Below the pieces are notes generated by a model. It was not told the DNA's origin, made no database searches, and was given only the letters and a program-made list of their open reading frames with translations. Positions 26,188 through 39,016 of a stretch of 64,000 nt of DNA are shown piece after piece. Position numbers and translations under genes: made by a program. The stretch is from Antennarius striatus (lineage: Eukaryota; Chordata; Actinopteri; Lophiiformes; Antennariidae), in contig NC_090780.1 of NCBI RefSeq assembly GCF_040054535.1, forward strand, positions 13,654,501 through 13,718,500. Direction: 5' to 3'. Every line of letters starts with the position of its first letter. Position 1 is the first letter of the stretch.

Positions 26188-29100
26188 CACACAAATAATG
26201 GTGCTGTATCTATTCCTCTAAGCCAGGTCTCCACGGACCTGTTTGGAAAGAAAGTAATTTCACAAGCAATTCTTTGCTTGAGGCTACAAGAGTCTCTTTT
26301 GATGGATGAGGGTTCTACGACAATAAAAAGGTATGACTGACAAAGATAATTCTTTATTAGCAGACGCGTAATGAGGATTTACACTCTTCATCTTTCCTCT
26401 TCTTAGCTATGCATTCCTTCCATCTTGGCTGTCACCTATCTGGGAAGCACTGTTTGAAACTCCGGCTTTGATTACAGCGGGTCATTTCTGAAGTGAGAGT
26501 AGGTTAGATAGGATAAGAACGAGCGAGGCAAGCAGCCAACACTCCTACTTACTGAGACATAATGAGCATACTGCTTGACTGAGACCCATTACTGCATTCA
26601 ATTAAAGCAAAACTGCCAGGTGACCAATCAACAAAACGCAAAGCTAAATGAGTAGAGTAAGTGTGATTAACATAGAAAACATATCTCATCTGTTCTCTTT
26701 TTCTAAACAGCATATTAACCATGCAAAGATGCAACAAAATCACTTCTATAAGACAAAAGATTTCTTTTCTGGTTTAATTTTTAAAGGCTAACGACTAAAA
26801 AGCAAAATTTAAATTAAATATTTGAAAAAATACTTTGGATCAAGACATTCTGCTTCAGCATGACTCTGAATTGGAAGAGACTGTGGCTGTGCAAAGTTCT
26901 TTACTGCATAGTCAATACTTCTGCAGAGTTGGGAGTTCATATGGACCTTCTTCACATCAACATCTCCATAGAAGCATGACAAGCAGCAAATACAACTTTC
27001 ATAAAGAGCACATCAAGTCTGTGAGGCGCATGTCAACAGCCCAATTGCATTGGATAAATGTATCAAGCAAAAGATACACATCATCGCCTTTGCCTGAGAG
27101 CTTTCGCTTTCTGTTCAGTGGCCCACGGTATTATTTTCATTCTAAATCTGGAACACAGAGACAGATGGTGTTCAGGGTTTTTCTATGAACAGCCAAAGAA
27201 GTTGATTTGACACATGGAGAGTAAGGAGAACAGACGACTACAAGATAAGCAATCCCTCAACAACAGAGGTTTACATCCTGGTGTCAGCGCCGTCTCAGCT
27301 GATTGGATGCCATTGACACCCCTACAGGCAGACATGGTAGCAGAGATAAGTCACCAAGAAGGAAATTGTAACTAATAAGGCTTCACAGTGCAGAGACCAC
27401 AGGTATGCTGTGACGGGTACTTTGCAGCTGAATTAACAGTGAAGTTACGATGGTCATTCAAGCAGACACAGATAAAACAACATTTAGCAATGAAACACTT
27501 GAGGGTCTTTATACAACTTAGCATTAAGGAAAAACCAACCAATACACTGGCATGTAATAACAAGTCAACTGAGCATTCCGTCCCTCTTAATGAACTGTGT
27601 AAATAAAATTAAGACACTTTCAAAGCAAAAACATTAACATGCCATCTTTCAGACTGGGGCCCCCAAGCACCCACATCAGATTTATATATCTGCTGCAGCG
27701 ACGAGGCGTGGACCCCAATGGCTCCTTAAATCAGGATCCAGTGAAAATCTTTTTTCCTGCCTCTCTCTCTTTCACCAAGTGCAGATCAGTGCCTTTAGGC
27801 TGCGCTCAGACTTAGCTGGTAATTACACATGGCATCCTGGGAGTTCTGGCATGTATAATTACTGGCAAGGATAAGCAGCCTGCTGGAGGCAGGACATGGT
27901 TTTTCCTTTGCCACAGTTGTTGAACTGGTTCACCACTCCTTGGCCAGCTGGACACCGTGTGGCACGCCTCCAGCCAGATGTCATAGGGCATGGAGGTAAT
28001 CTACTAAGAGATATGAATCAGATCCACTCTGAATAGGCTTGCTTCTGTCTCAATGAATGTTCATATCTTGTTCCCTATCAGTTGTTCTGATAAATATTTA
28101 CTTGTATAAACCAATGATCTGTGAATTATAACAGAGGAAACCCAACACATTATTGCTGTTGCAGGGGATTTGAAGGAAATCTTCACTGTCATTCTTTCTG
28201 TCAAACATCAAGGTGTGTTGCGTCTTTCTTGTTAAAATGGCCTCGTACAACACTCAACAGACATGTTTGAGGATAAAATGGCAGCTCCTTCTTCAAAAGA
28301 TCCAGGACATCAGCCATCTGGTTTTGTATTATCTCACTCGCTGCTGAGATGTCTATAAACATTAATAGGGTGATTTCCTGAAAGGAGAGACAGCATGTCC
28401 ACAATTACGCATAATACTGACTTCAAGACCTCTGGGACCAGTCTTCAGAGTAGCAGTATATATATTTCTCATTTATAACCACCTTTAAAAGCAGAAGTCC
28501 CTCTTTCATGTTACTGTCTATCGTCAAAAAAACGCCAGTAAAATGCTAATAACTTTGAATTGAGTGCGGCAATGTTCTGCGCTCTGATCTGAAATTCCGA
28601 TTGATGAATTGGAGCACCGCAAGACTCTCAAGGTGAGTCAGACTCCTAACAATTTAAACACCTCTTCCGAGGCAGTCCCACACCTCATCCCATTTCTCAC
28701 TGCCACTCTCCTGTGTCTACACATGACATTTCCTTCTATCCTGCTTGTCACAGCAAGTCATGAGTGTGCTCGCTTCAAAAAGCAAAAACAAAGAGGGACC
28801 TCATGAGATCGAAGAATGAACCAAACTATAGTTTCTGGTTGAGAATCTTGAATACCTTATCAGTGCCACAGGAAGCAACATCTGGTATGTACTTAACCAA
28901 GCATGAATGGAATTTGATCATACCTGTAAATATATGAACAGGGAAACTACATTTATTTTTAAGTTTCTTACTATCATATGAAACAGAAAAACAGACAGGT
29001 TTCAGAGGATTCACTGCTACTCTCTCTCATTAATGACTTTTTGCATTATTCATTCCTTGCAGACAGTTAAGGGTTTGTTTTTTTTTATTCCTCATTTTTC

Positions 29101-32100
29101 TCGAACCAAACATGAAGCGCAACTCTGGGATTCAATGATTTTGTTTGTCCTTCATCCACTCTGGGGTTTCTTCAATACTGGCTTCAAAGCCCCATTACAG
29201 CTCAGCCTGAGGAAACTGCCTTAAGTTGTTTTGGTGATGGTTGAGGGTCACTGACCAGCTGACTCTAACCCCTGTGAGCCAAAGTGCTAAACTGTCCAAT
29301 CCCACAGGCCTATGTGATATTAAGTGATGGCAATTATAAGCATACATGCAAACACATGCATGCATGAATGGGTATACTCAAGGAAGGGGCATGAAGAGGA
29401 AACAGCTCCATTTCGTATTACTTGGTGTAGCCTCAAGTGTCTCAGCTGATGGAAGATAAGGATGTTAAGTACCCACCTACACCTGTACAGACCAGTAAAG
29501 TCAAACAGTCCAAAGAGCTGTCTGACAAACATGCAACAGATTCAATTACTCCAAAAGCGTCCCCTCTCGATTAATTATGGATTATTCTGATTTATTTGCA
29601 GAGCTAGTTTTGAATGACATAAAATCATATGCAATAGTTTTTTGTTGTTGTTTTTTTGTGAGGCTGAATAGGAGCACATTGGTATTAAGAAACTACAGAT
29701 TATTATTAAACATGATCATAAATTGTCAGGGAGGCAATGAATTCCAGACCTGACTCGGGTAATGACATTAATGCAAAATACTGTAACACCAAACAACTTC
29801 GCTGAAGAAGTTTTACAGAGTTTACAGACCTTAGCAATATTAATTAACAATTACCACGTTTCAATCAATAAAATCTGTGATCCATTAGACCTTAAACAGA
29901 CTATATTAAATTTTGGATGAATGCAAATGATTCAACTAGTGGAAAGCCAGCTATTCTCACAGCGGAGAGAGTGTAAAAACCAATAAAGTAGTACCACAAA
30001 GCCTAACTACTGCATAACTCCTTCTCTACATTTGAAATATGATTGCAATATGATGAAATATATTTTTGACCGAATGAATTACAAGCGTTAATAAATTAAT
30101 CAATGATAATAAATTAAGTACAGGCATCAATGTGCTGTTAGAACGCTACCACAAAACTTAAATCCAATGCCAACATTGCCATCTAGTGGCCGTAGTGTCA
30201 AGACAGAAACTAGTTTAAAGTCCGGTGGGTAGAAAGTATTCAAGCAGCACTATAGTTTAAAAATGCTGCTCTGCTAGAATGAATGAGGATAAACACAAAT
30301 ACATCTGCACATGATATTTCAAATACAGATGGTTAATTACTAAAGTACTTAATTGTTAATTAATTGCTGACAAGAGCATTTTGCTTGTTTTTCCATTCTG
30401 TGTTTTGGTTTGTCCCATCATTGCATGCACTGTGATGACATTAAGGGAAGGGCACCCGACAGAATAAAGCTAGCTGTTGCTTATGCAGGTTGAAGAGGTC
30501 ACCATAAGTCCAGAGGCTGGGTTTAATCAAAGCTAGGTGCAGAAACAATTCTATGATTAACCTACACAAAAAGTAGTACTATTAAATGAAATCCCAACCA
30601 AATGGTATCCCTTTCATGTTTGGTTTTCTCTCGCCCTCCGTAAACTATGAAGGGCAACAAATTCTCATGTCACAAAACAAAGAGTTTCGCACCCTCAGCA
30701 ATAAAGTACCAGGTTTACCAATCTATTAGCCATTGCTACCCAATATTTGTGCTTTAATTTACTTCTGTGTGAAGACATGTTTTGCCAAGACAATTACTGA
30801 ACCAATCCTTTTTAGGTATATGTAGCTCTGATTAAATATTAAAAGTTTAAAGCCACAAAAACTTTGGATCAGTTAACAATTTATTAGTTATTAATTTTTA
30901 ACACCATTTTTTTATTGTGTTAAAAATCTCAACAAGTAAATCAGAGGTACAATCATCTTTAAATTATGTCAACAAACACTGAGAGCTCACTGTGTCCATG
31001 TACAAATCTCTTTGTAACTGTGAGGCAACTTATTATCCAGAGTCTCCACAAATTCTTTAACCAGAAGAAACGTTTTAAAAGCTCCTCAATGAGCCTCTCG
31101 CCACAACTTTCCACCGTAAGACTTACAGTCAAGCTTTCCACTGAACACATTTACTTAAGGAAGGACTGCATCAGGAGAAACTGGCAGAGGTAAGCAGAAA
31201 GACAGAGTGCTGCCAGTATGTCACATTCTTATTCCACAGGGACAACAGAAGTTTGGAATGGCTCAGTAGCTGCACAAAACTGACTCCTACACCTTGCAAT
31301 GAGAGACATTAGACTATATACCTCTATTACAACGGTCCTAAACTGACAGCTTATTTACCTTCCCTTTATATCATCATTCTAATTGTTTTGAATGTCTTCC
31401 TGTACTGCAATCAAACATTTATTTATGTGTTCGTCTATCATTAATTAGTTTATGCTACTTTTAGTGTTATTAAAGGTGATATTACTGTTATTGCCATTTT
31501 TATTGAAAGATGCTATATTTCTCTCTCTCTCTCTCTCTGAAGGTGGTTTTCAATATTTTTTCATCTAAAAAAATGACATTGAAAAAATTACGCTAACAGA
31601 ATTTCTGAAATTCTGTATTTCTGAAATTTTGTTAGCAGAATTTCAGAAATGCTTTTTCACTGATTTTTATGAAACCTGATGGGATGATTGTACGTGTAGA
31701 CAGTATCATTATTATTATTAATAGTAATAGTAGTAGTAGTAATACAAGTAGTACTAGTAGTAGTAGTAGTAGTAGTAGTAGTGGAAGTAGTAGTAATAGC
31801 AGTAGTAGTAGTACTAGTAGTAGTAGTGTGCTGCTGTGGTTAAAATGTAGTCTTTAAATAGTTCATATCTGAACAATAAGACTGGGCGACTGTTAACTTT
31901 TGACTGAAGGGACAAAACCTTTTGTTTTGTCGTACACTTGTTCAGATGGATAACTCACCTGAACAAATGTCAGCAAACAAACAAACCTGGTTGAAGCACA
32001 AGCCATGTTGCAAAGTCGGTTTGGCTCAAGTAATGGACTAAGCTGCATCTGGGTTTGTTCTGCATTGAACGTTATTGTATGTGTGCTGAACTCCTGTGTC

Positions 32101-33483
32101 AGCTGGGAACTGAATAAACATTGTCATCTAACAAGCAGCTGTTGTGCAGACGTCTCTTGTTGACCATAAGCCCACAACTCATGATGAACGTTGGAATGTA
32201 AAAATAAAGTAGGAAACAACCACAGACCACAGCTAAGGTAGGACACATTTATGAAAGAAAAAGGCTTGGGGTAAAATCAGGAATAGAAAGACAGATTTAT
32301 TTATTTTTATAACTGTATAATGACTAAACATTCAGACTAAACAGTTGGCTGCAATTTTTAGAAACACAGCAGTTTTCCCAGACATAAGGGAATAGGTTGT
32401 GTCTGGTCACCATTTTTGAGCAGCAGCCAAATGCTGGAGCGCCCTGGAAACAGGATGAGAGGGGGAAAATATCAACGGTGCAACGTGGCATTGAACAGCT
32501 GACTGGTGTGATGATTCAGGTTCCTTTCCCACACAAGGCTGCTTTGACATTTAACCCCTTGTAACATAGATGTCTAATTACAAAGAATTACATCTAGTTA
32601 CACCTCTATGACATATGTCTAAAGCTTTCTGACAAACCCACAGTTAATACCACTTAAAAATTGCAGACTCTGTAATATTAAACTTTTTCAGAGACGAATG
32701 ATTGATTGATTGATTGATTAATCACTAATTTGATAGACAGAAAACTAATCAACAGATACTCTAACAATCATCATTTTGGCCAATAATGCTACACTTCTGC
32801 TGGTTTCAGCTGAAAGTTTGCTTCCTTTCTTGTGTAACAGTATGAGATATCTTTTGTTTCATATCAATTGGACAACAGGAACATTTAAAAGTTTCACAGT
32901 CACATCCCATTAGATAGGTGATGAGGTTCTTTTGTGTTTTTTACTGCCTATGGGTCTGTTAGAACTGTACAGTAATTTCATCTGTGCTGTATGTCGTACA
33001 TATATGGTACATTTGACAATAAAGTTGACTTTGAAACTATATAAACAGAAACTTTAAATGACAAACGAGTCATTCTGCGTGACCTTTAAGACTGCGTTCA
33101 GGTCAAATAAAAGCACATTGTGGAATCGCAACAAGAAACAAAGTACAGAACATTGGATTAAATCCAGACGTGAAGTGTAAATACAGGCTTAGTGCTGTGT
33201 AGTCAGACAAAGTTTGGGGTCTCACCTGCTTGGGGTCGTCATAGAAAATACCGATGGACCTCAACTTTGGCCCAATGCTGCAGCTCTCTGTAAAGGCTGC
33301 ACCACAGTCCTTGTATGCTCCCTCTTTGAATTTATAAGCAATTGTAACGTTCCTTATAGGAGGTGGTCCAGTCTTTATTGTGATTTCTGCAAGAAGTCCT
33401 GAGTACACCAGGAAGCTCCCGATGGTCACAATAAGACATGTCATCAGAACGACTATCAGCAGCAGCAGAATAAAGTCAGTCAT
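22174..33483 (-). CDS. tex264: TEX264, 5' part (coding exons 1 and 2)
   Basis: ER-membrane receptor for selective autophagy of the endoplasmic reticulum. Exon 1 is 33226-33483 (86 codons) and exon 2 is 22174-22395 (74 codons), both in phase 0 with GT-AG borders. The ATG at 33483 opens a single hydrophobic segment (residues about 4-27) followed by YSGLLAEI and a GyrI-like domain, with GPPPIRNVTIAYKF, FTESCSIGPKLRSI, DKCRYAVGNILCEG, LYEKFGFKLFS and TTFPSTTFLS closely matching vertebrate TEX264. The reading stops at the exon 2 donor after SYIE. The rest of the protein (end of the GyrI-like domain and the C-terminal LC3-interacting region) was not found in 1-22173 and probably lies left of the window. 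Intron 1 is 10.8 kb. The gene lies downstream of fancd2 in the same orientation. Confidence 0.93.
26143..26191. repeat. (CA)n microsatellite
   Basis: Slightly interrupted CA repeat of about 48 nt. Confidence 0.95.
31705..31835. repeat. (AGT)n / (TAG)n trinucleotide tract
   Basis: Long run of TAG/AGT triplets with interruptions. It produces a spurious Ser-rich open frame on the plus strand. Confidence 0.95.
32940..33045 (+). repeat. Retroposon 3'-tail remnant
   Basis: The segment ending ACATTTGACAATAAAGTTGA resembles 3' ends of teleost SINE/LINE retroposons. The body upstream is not recognised. Confidence 0.4.
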
Positions 33484-33730
33484 GGTTTCCCAATTCGATA
33501 TTATTACTGTCGATACAATTTTCCAAAACGTTATCCCTAAATGACCTCACACCGAAGTTATATTCCACAAAATTAAATGCCCGACACGAAAATGGGGTTT
33601 ATTGCCCTCGTCACTGCTGCAATAACCCCAGTCGAGAGGAGGAACATTCGTTTAAGTTGACGGTTTACGGTATTTCCCCAAACAGTGGAAACTACTTCCT
33701 GGATGTACCATTGTGACCGGAAGAGGAGGG
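33484..33730 (-). promoter_or_regulatory. tex264 5' UTR and likely promoter
   Basis: Short stretch upstream of the tex264 ATG, locally richer in CpG than its surroundings. Two ETS-like sites occur, ACTTCCTGG near 33691 and ACCGGAAGAGG near 33716. No TATA box is clear. The assignment rests on position and motif only. Confidence 0.4.
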
Positions 33731-34679
33731 GGGATCAGTCTGTGTTTTTTCTAAGAACCTACTTGTATGCTCTAGAAATACCGTCAATATAATTTAATTT
33801 ACTTGTAATGTAAAACTATTAATATATAAAGCTGATAAAGCTTTGGATGAATCTCAAATATTAAGCATATGGTGCTTCTTTTGTGCCTGTGTGAACGTTT
33901 TTTTATCACCATCGTTCCGTCCAGGAGTCTAAACGGAGGGATCAGTGTTCTCCAATAAACTGGGGTGAATTCCTGCATTTTAAGCTGAACAAATTGTTTT
34001 TCTGATTGACGTGTTCTGTGAATGATGTGCCAGACTTTACTGAAGCAATACCTCCCAAAGTGTTGGTGAGGAAGGACACTTAAATTCAAAAAAATCTAGA
34101 GAACGAACTACCATCCTTTTTTGCTGTGTCGTTTTATTCCAGAAAATGTTAAAGGTGTTTCATTAAAATTGTCTTATAATCTATTAATGTGTTGCTTTTG
34201 TGGGGAAAATTATTTGAAGCTTGTTTTTATAGGGAAATGCTGAAACTTGACCCTTGGAAGAAACCCACTCTGAAAAGCAATGATATCCTAAAGGATGTTA
34301 TTGATCCACCAAAGTTTGTAGTCAGCCAGTAATGGAAACCCTGATGAGTCCTGCTAAAATGAATTAACCCTCAGTCACTAAGTCAGTGACGTTCCTAAAG
34401 GTCACACAGGAGCAGTTGAACAGGCAGGTGGTTTGTGTACCTGGGGGGACCTCAGGTGAGTCGTGAGGATCATTATCAGTAACAGATCCACACTGCATTG
34501 TAGGCCTGTGTGACCGCCTCTGTTTGCTTTTGACTCAGCTGTGAAGGTGTGACATTATTGACTGTCACTGTGTCAACTTTTAGCCTGACCCGAACTGTCA
34601 GCTGTCTCAATGTTCACGAATGTCCTCATGCACATAAATACACTACATAATAAAGACTGTTGTTATTACATCCCACAAA
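33731..34679. other. Intergenic, nothing recognised
   Basis: No gene or repeat recognised between tex264 and the AGGTCA repeat. Confidence 0.4.
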
Positions 34680-35300
34680 TTGGTTGTAATTTTCAATGTT
34701 TGTGTGTCCGTCCGTCCACCAAATATTATCACAACCTTTGCAGATAGAAAAATGAAACATGGCGGCAAAGGGGATGAAAATGAGATGATGACCATGACCT
34801 TGAGAGAACTAGGTCAAGGTCAAATTTCAACTTTTGTACACTCAGGAACCGGATAAGATAGAAAGACGAGGGAGAAGGCCAGTGTGAGCAAGACCATAGA
34901 TCAAAGGTAGTGCTTTGATCTATGAAAGTAGGTCAGGGTAAAATTTTGGATTCAGGGGTGTCGCGGGATGTTGATATCTCAGACTGCCTTAGTTCTAGTT
35001 TCTACCATGAGATATTTTTGCACATATCTCATAAGGTAGAAAGACGAAACAAAAATATATATATTCAGGGACGCAAGGGGATGAAAATTAGATCACAACC
35101 TTGACCTTGAAAACTAGGTCAAGGTCACATTTTCACTTATATGACTCTCTGAAACCTCATAACAAATAGAATGCACCAGTTACATGTTAGATCATGGGTC
35201 TTTTATTAAATGACCCTGACCTATGAAAGTAGGTCAGGGTAAAATTTTTGAATTCAGGGGTGTCACAGGATTTTGCAGTCTCTGACTGCCTTGTTCTGAT
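34680..35300 (+). repeat. AGGTCA-containing dispersed repeat, long copy with internal duplication
   Basis: Two tandem units share GGGGATGAAAATKAGAT, ACCTTGA...CTAGGTCAAGGTCA, and GACCTATGAAAGTAGGTCAGGGTAAAATT or its close variant. AGGTCAAGGTCA occurs at 34811-34822 and 35116-35127, and GTAGGTCAGGGTAAAATT near 34928 and 35229. A shorter reversed copy lies at 17750-17935. No reading frame is present. Confidence 0.8.
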
Positions 35301-38300
35301 ATGACATGTGAAATCTAAATATATGGGATGTTAATGTTGCATTTTACAGATTGTTAGCATTAGGCTAAATCCTCTTGCCTGATTTGCGTGATCGGCCCTT
35401 ATCCATGGTCCTGAAGCCTGGTTAGGCCATCTTCATCACACTCATACTCCACATTATGTCCGGCACAGAAAATTAAATGTTTCATGATTTTTTACATTTG
35501 TTAAATATGAATGTTAAACTGTTCAGAATAAAACTCATTGGGCCAATCATTAACCCAAAAAAGAATCAGGCCTGTTGATTGCTTATTTTTTCATGACTAA
35601 ACAAACACACAAACACACCTTCTGTTTTTTGACAGATTGCGTACTGTAAATATCTGTGCTCTCCACTAGTCAGTTTAAACTGAAGGAGCCTCCTATGTGA
35701 GAAAAGAATTGTCTCCAAATCCTAAATGCCAGTCTGGTCGCTTGAGATTCATTTTCAAACATTACCGCCACCTGGATGAGAGAATTTACACCAATATTTT
35801 CAGAAGTTAGTCCAGCTGCGGGGGTGTCCGATCTGTCAAGTTAAAAAAGAAACCTTTCTGCACTCGGGTTTGTCTCCATTGGACTTGGTATCTTTTTATG
35901 CATAACTTACAGAATTTAAAGCTGCATCAGCATCACACAGCATGTTGAATCTAATTACTAACAAGTACTACTTCAGTCTGACTATTTTTGAAGAGACCCC
36001 CACATCTCCACTCAGGATCTGGGATGACCTCAGTAAAAAATAATTTGCAGTGTAATTTGGTCTGCTTGTGCCTCATTAGATCAGGTGATGATCATCGTGT
36101 TTAAGAAATATATTCAATTTGACAGATAATTTGAGCCATGAAGTGGAGGCAACACTCTCATCTAATGCAACTCATTTTAACCATTTTAATTGGTCATTTG
36201 GGGTCACTGTGGTTTAGATAAGGATTAATTATCCTCTAATCATGGATATTTATTCAAGCTGTTGTTTCGAGGGGTTTCTTTTGCAACAGATCAAATAAAT
36301 GTTGGACTGCTGATAATTCATATGGCTAACATTTTAGAAAAATATTATTTTTTGACGATTATTTTTCTGTAATGTCTGAATAGATTCATGCAGGCAGCAG
36401 AAACATTATCATACAGTAATTGTATGCAAATAAAACAACAATGTAAAAGGAGTTAAAAAAGATTAGTGGGGCTTTAGACTTGTGTGTTCATTGACCCATT
36501 GCTAAACCTAATCTCTGAACTGTTGCTACGCAGTCATGGGAGCATGTGCCATTACTCTATCCGCTGAAGAAGTTTCATTTTTGGATAAATCTAAAAGTTA
36601 TTCCAACATCGCATTTCTGCAATGATTTCACCACAAGGTTTATCTCTTTTCCGTCAATATTTTCAGACTTAGATTAACACTTGTGCCTTTAGGACCAAAA
36701 GAAAGCACTTTCTATGCATGAATTTTATAGTTTGAATCTCCCACAATGATTACTTAGCAGTCTGTGTCACAGCTCTAAACATCTTGTATTTATGATTCAC
36801 TTGCGCACAAAAATATGTAAACACAGAGCAAAGCTTTAACAGTGCTGGAATTTCCCTTAAAGGGACATTTCATATAAAGCAGGGTAGATGATTGTTCACT
36901 ATGACAACAACTCACAGGCACAAACCAGCCTGTGTATACAGTACATCCAGTATATCAATAGTAGCAGGTAGGTTGTGCTTAACTAGTTATGTAACAAAAA
37001 AAACCATATATATGCTCAAATCTTCTTTGGGTCACTATTAAAGAGACTCCAGGGACCATGTTACAACAGTTTGAAACAATACAAAACCTGAAAATAAAGA
37101 ATGCCTGAACAGATCACGAGTTTATTTAGCAGAGAAAAATTCTTTGATACTGACTGGAGGTGGATGGTATTACACCTGGTTTAACCATTAGTACAGCAGG
37201 ATATATTGAAGCATGGTTTCTATATGATAGCATCCAATTAATATTTAATTTTATTCAGCATTGACGTAAAACTTTTTAACAAAGTATGTGTGAGTCAGAA
37301 CTGCAATCACTTTACAAAGAAAGCACACTGATACATTTGTTTTGGACTTGGAAATGACATCAGATGCAGGTAAGTGTAAGGCTGGAGAACAAAACTGAAT
37401 GCTGCTTTTGAACAGACTCCCCTTGGAAGCAGGGCAGTCTGTTCACACCGTTTTTCAGCTAATTGTAGCTCCACTTTTAATCGCTTTATGCCTCCACAAT
37501 AGATTTGGTAATGAAAAGCTTTCATCTAGACGTTCCAACTCAAAGTGAAAGGGGGAGGATGATGTTCTTTATCTACCTGACAAAGAACAATGTGAATGTT
37601 CAGCCAATTTTAAGATTATGTGAAAACTTTTACCTTGCCAAACATTGGAGGAAAAATTTACTAAAAATAAACCACCCTCAAAATGAATTGTGCTTCCTGC
37701 ACAGATCACTTTTTATTCAAGAGGAACAGGTGATGCATAGGTTTGAGAGATGAGGTCATCTTGCTATGGATCAAGTAATAGAATAAATAGAGATAAATGT
37801 CCATTCTGAGGAAACTGACTTGGAAATGATAACTTTAATGTCGAAATAGTCTAGAGCAGAACATGCTGATGTTTTATGGTCAACATTTACTTCAGCTCTG
37901 GTGTAGTTTACTGCAGCAGTTCCCTCATGTGGATGCGTAGCCAAGTACTGTATGTTGCTTTTTTTCTTTTTGATTTATATGTGTTAAAAGCAGAATATGG
38001 TCTAGTTTGTTTCCATATGACTACTATAATTTGTTATTATTGAGGTATATATTGTGTCATTTTTTTAATGTTAGCTCCCAGGAGTTTTCACAGGGAACAG
38101 ATACTGACATTTAAAAAAATGACATTCTATGCAAATTAGTCCAGATAACACGTGAGACGTATAAATAAGACCAATGCATAGAGGTTCCTGTTGCCTTCTG
38201 TTACAGGTCGGTTGAATTGTAATGTACTTTATAAAGCTTTAAACTTTATGTCATGTCAGGTCGGTTGAATTGTAATGTACTTTATAAAGATTTAAACTTT

Positions 38301-39016
38301 TACTTAATTCATGTCCAGACATTTATGTATTGAAGATTACAATCATCTTCCTGTAGGAACATGTTGATGAGTCTCCAGGACTTGTTCCAGGTTTCATCAG
38401 GATCATCATTACTGTCCCACTTTCTGGTAAACATAGATCTTTGTTTTCCAAAAAGAAAGATCTATGTTAAGATTGTCTGCTGTTGTTTTCCCTGTTTTAC
38501 CAGATTTTCCTTCATGAATAAAAATACTACTGATCACACTGCACATCAGACTCTGTCCTCTAGATGAAGGAGTTGGTTGCATTAGTTTCAGTATCAATCC
38601 TGATAATCTTGGTTTTACAGTGTCTCAGAATGACCTCTACATACAAAGATTATCTGAAACAATTTCATTCCTCAATGACAAATCAATGCACACTCTGAAT
38701 AATTTGCATTTTATTTTGTCAGCAAACAAATATAATTGAAGACATGTTTTTTCAGAAGCCTACCAACAATGACATACTTTGTTTTCAACAAACTAAACCT
38801 GTGTAGGTAAATAACACAACCCACGCTTTCCTCACCATGCTTCCACATTATTGCAAAATATGGGAAAAAATGACCATCTGATAGATATTACTGATCTTCC
38901 ATCCTCAAACTGTAATGCAGTGTTCAATAAATTTAGAAAGTGTGGCTCTAAAACTGTCATCTGAAAAGGGTTTGTGCAAAATATTTAAAAATCAACAGCA
39001 GCAGTTGGCTGTTAAG
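35301..39016. other. Intergenic between tex264 and fancd2
   Basis: No gene recognised. A near-perfect direct repeat of about 50 nt (GGTCGGTTGAATTGTAATGT followed by ACTTTATAAAG) lies at 38207-38290. The fancd2 3' UTR must occupy the right end; a possible poly(A) signal on the minus strand lies near 38710-38715. Confidence 0.45.

Larger units (their letters stand above)
22396..33225 (-). other. tex264 intron 1
   Basis: A 10.8-kb intron. It contains a CA repeat at 26143-26191, a CT repeat near 31521-31538, an AGT-rich trinucleotide tract at 31705-31835, a GATT repeat near 32698-32720 and a retroposon-like tail at 32940-33045. The remainder is AT-rich with no recognisable exon. One minus-strand open segment (28201-28404) has an acceptor-like sequence before it and is treated as a weak finding only. 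Confidence 0.7.

Noticed and set aside
26835..27188. 117-codon plus-strand frame in tex264 intron 1
   Set aside because: No family resemblance, no splice or start context, and chance length for this composition.
31669..31857. Ser-rich small protein
   Set aside because: Translation of the AGT trinucleotide tract.
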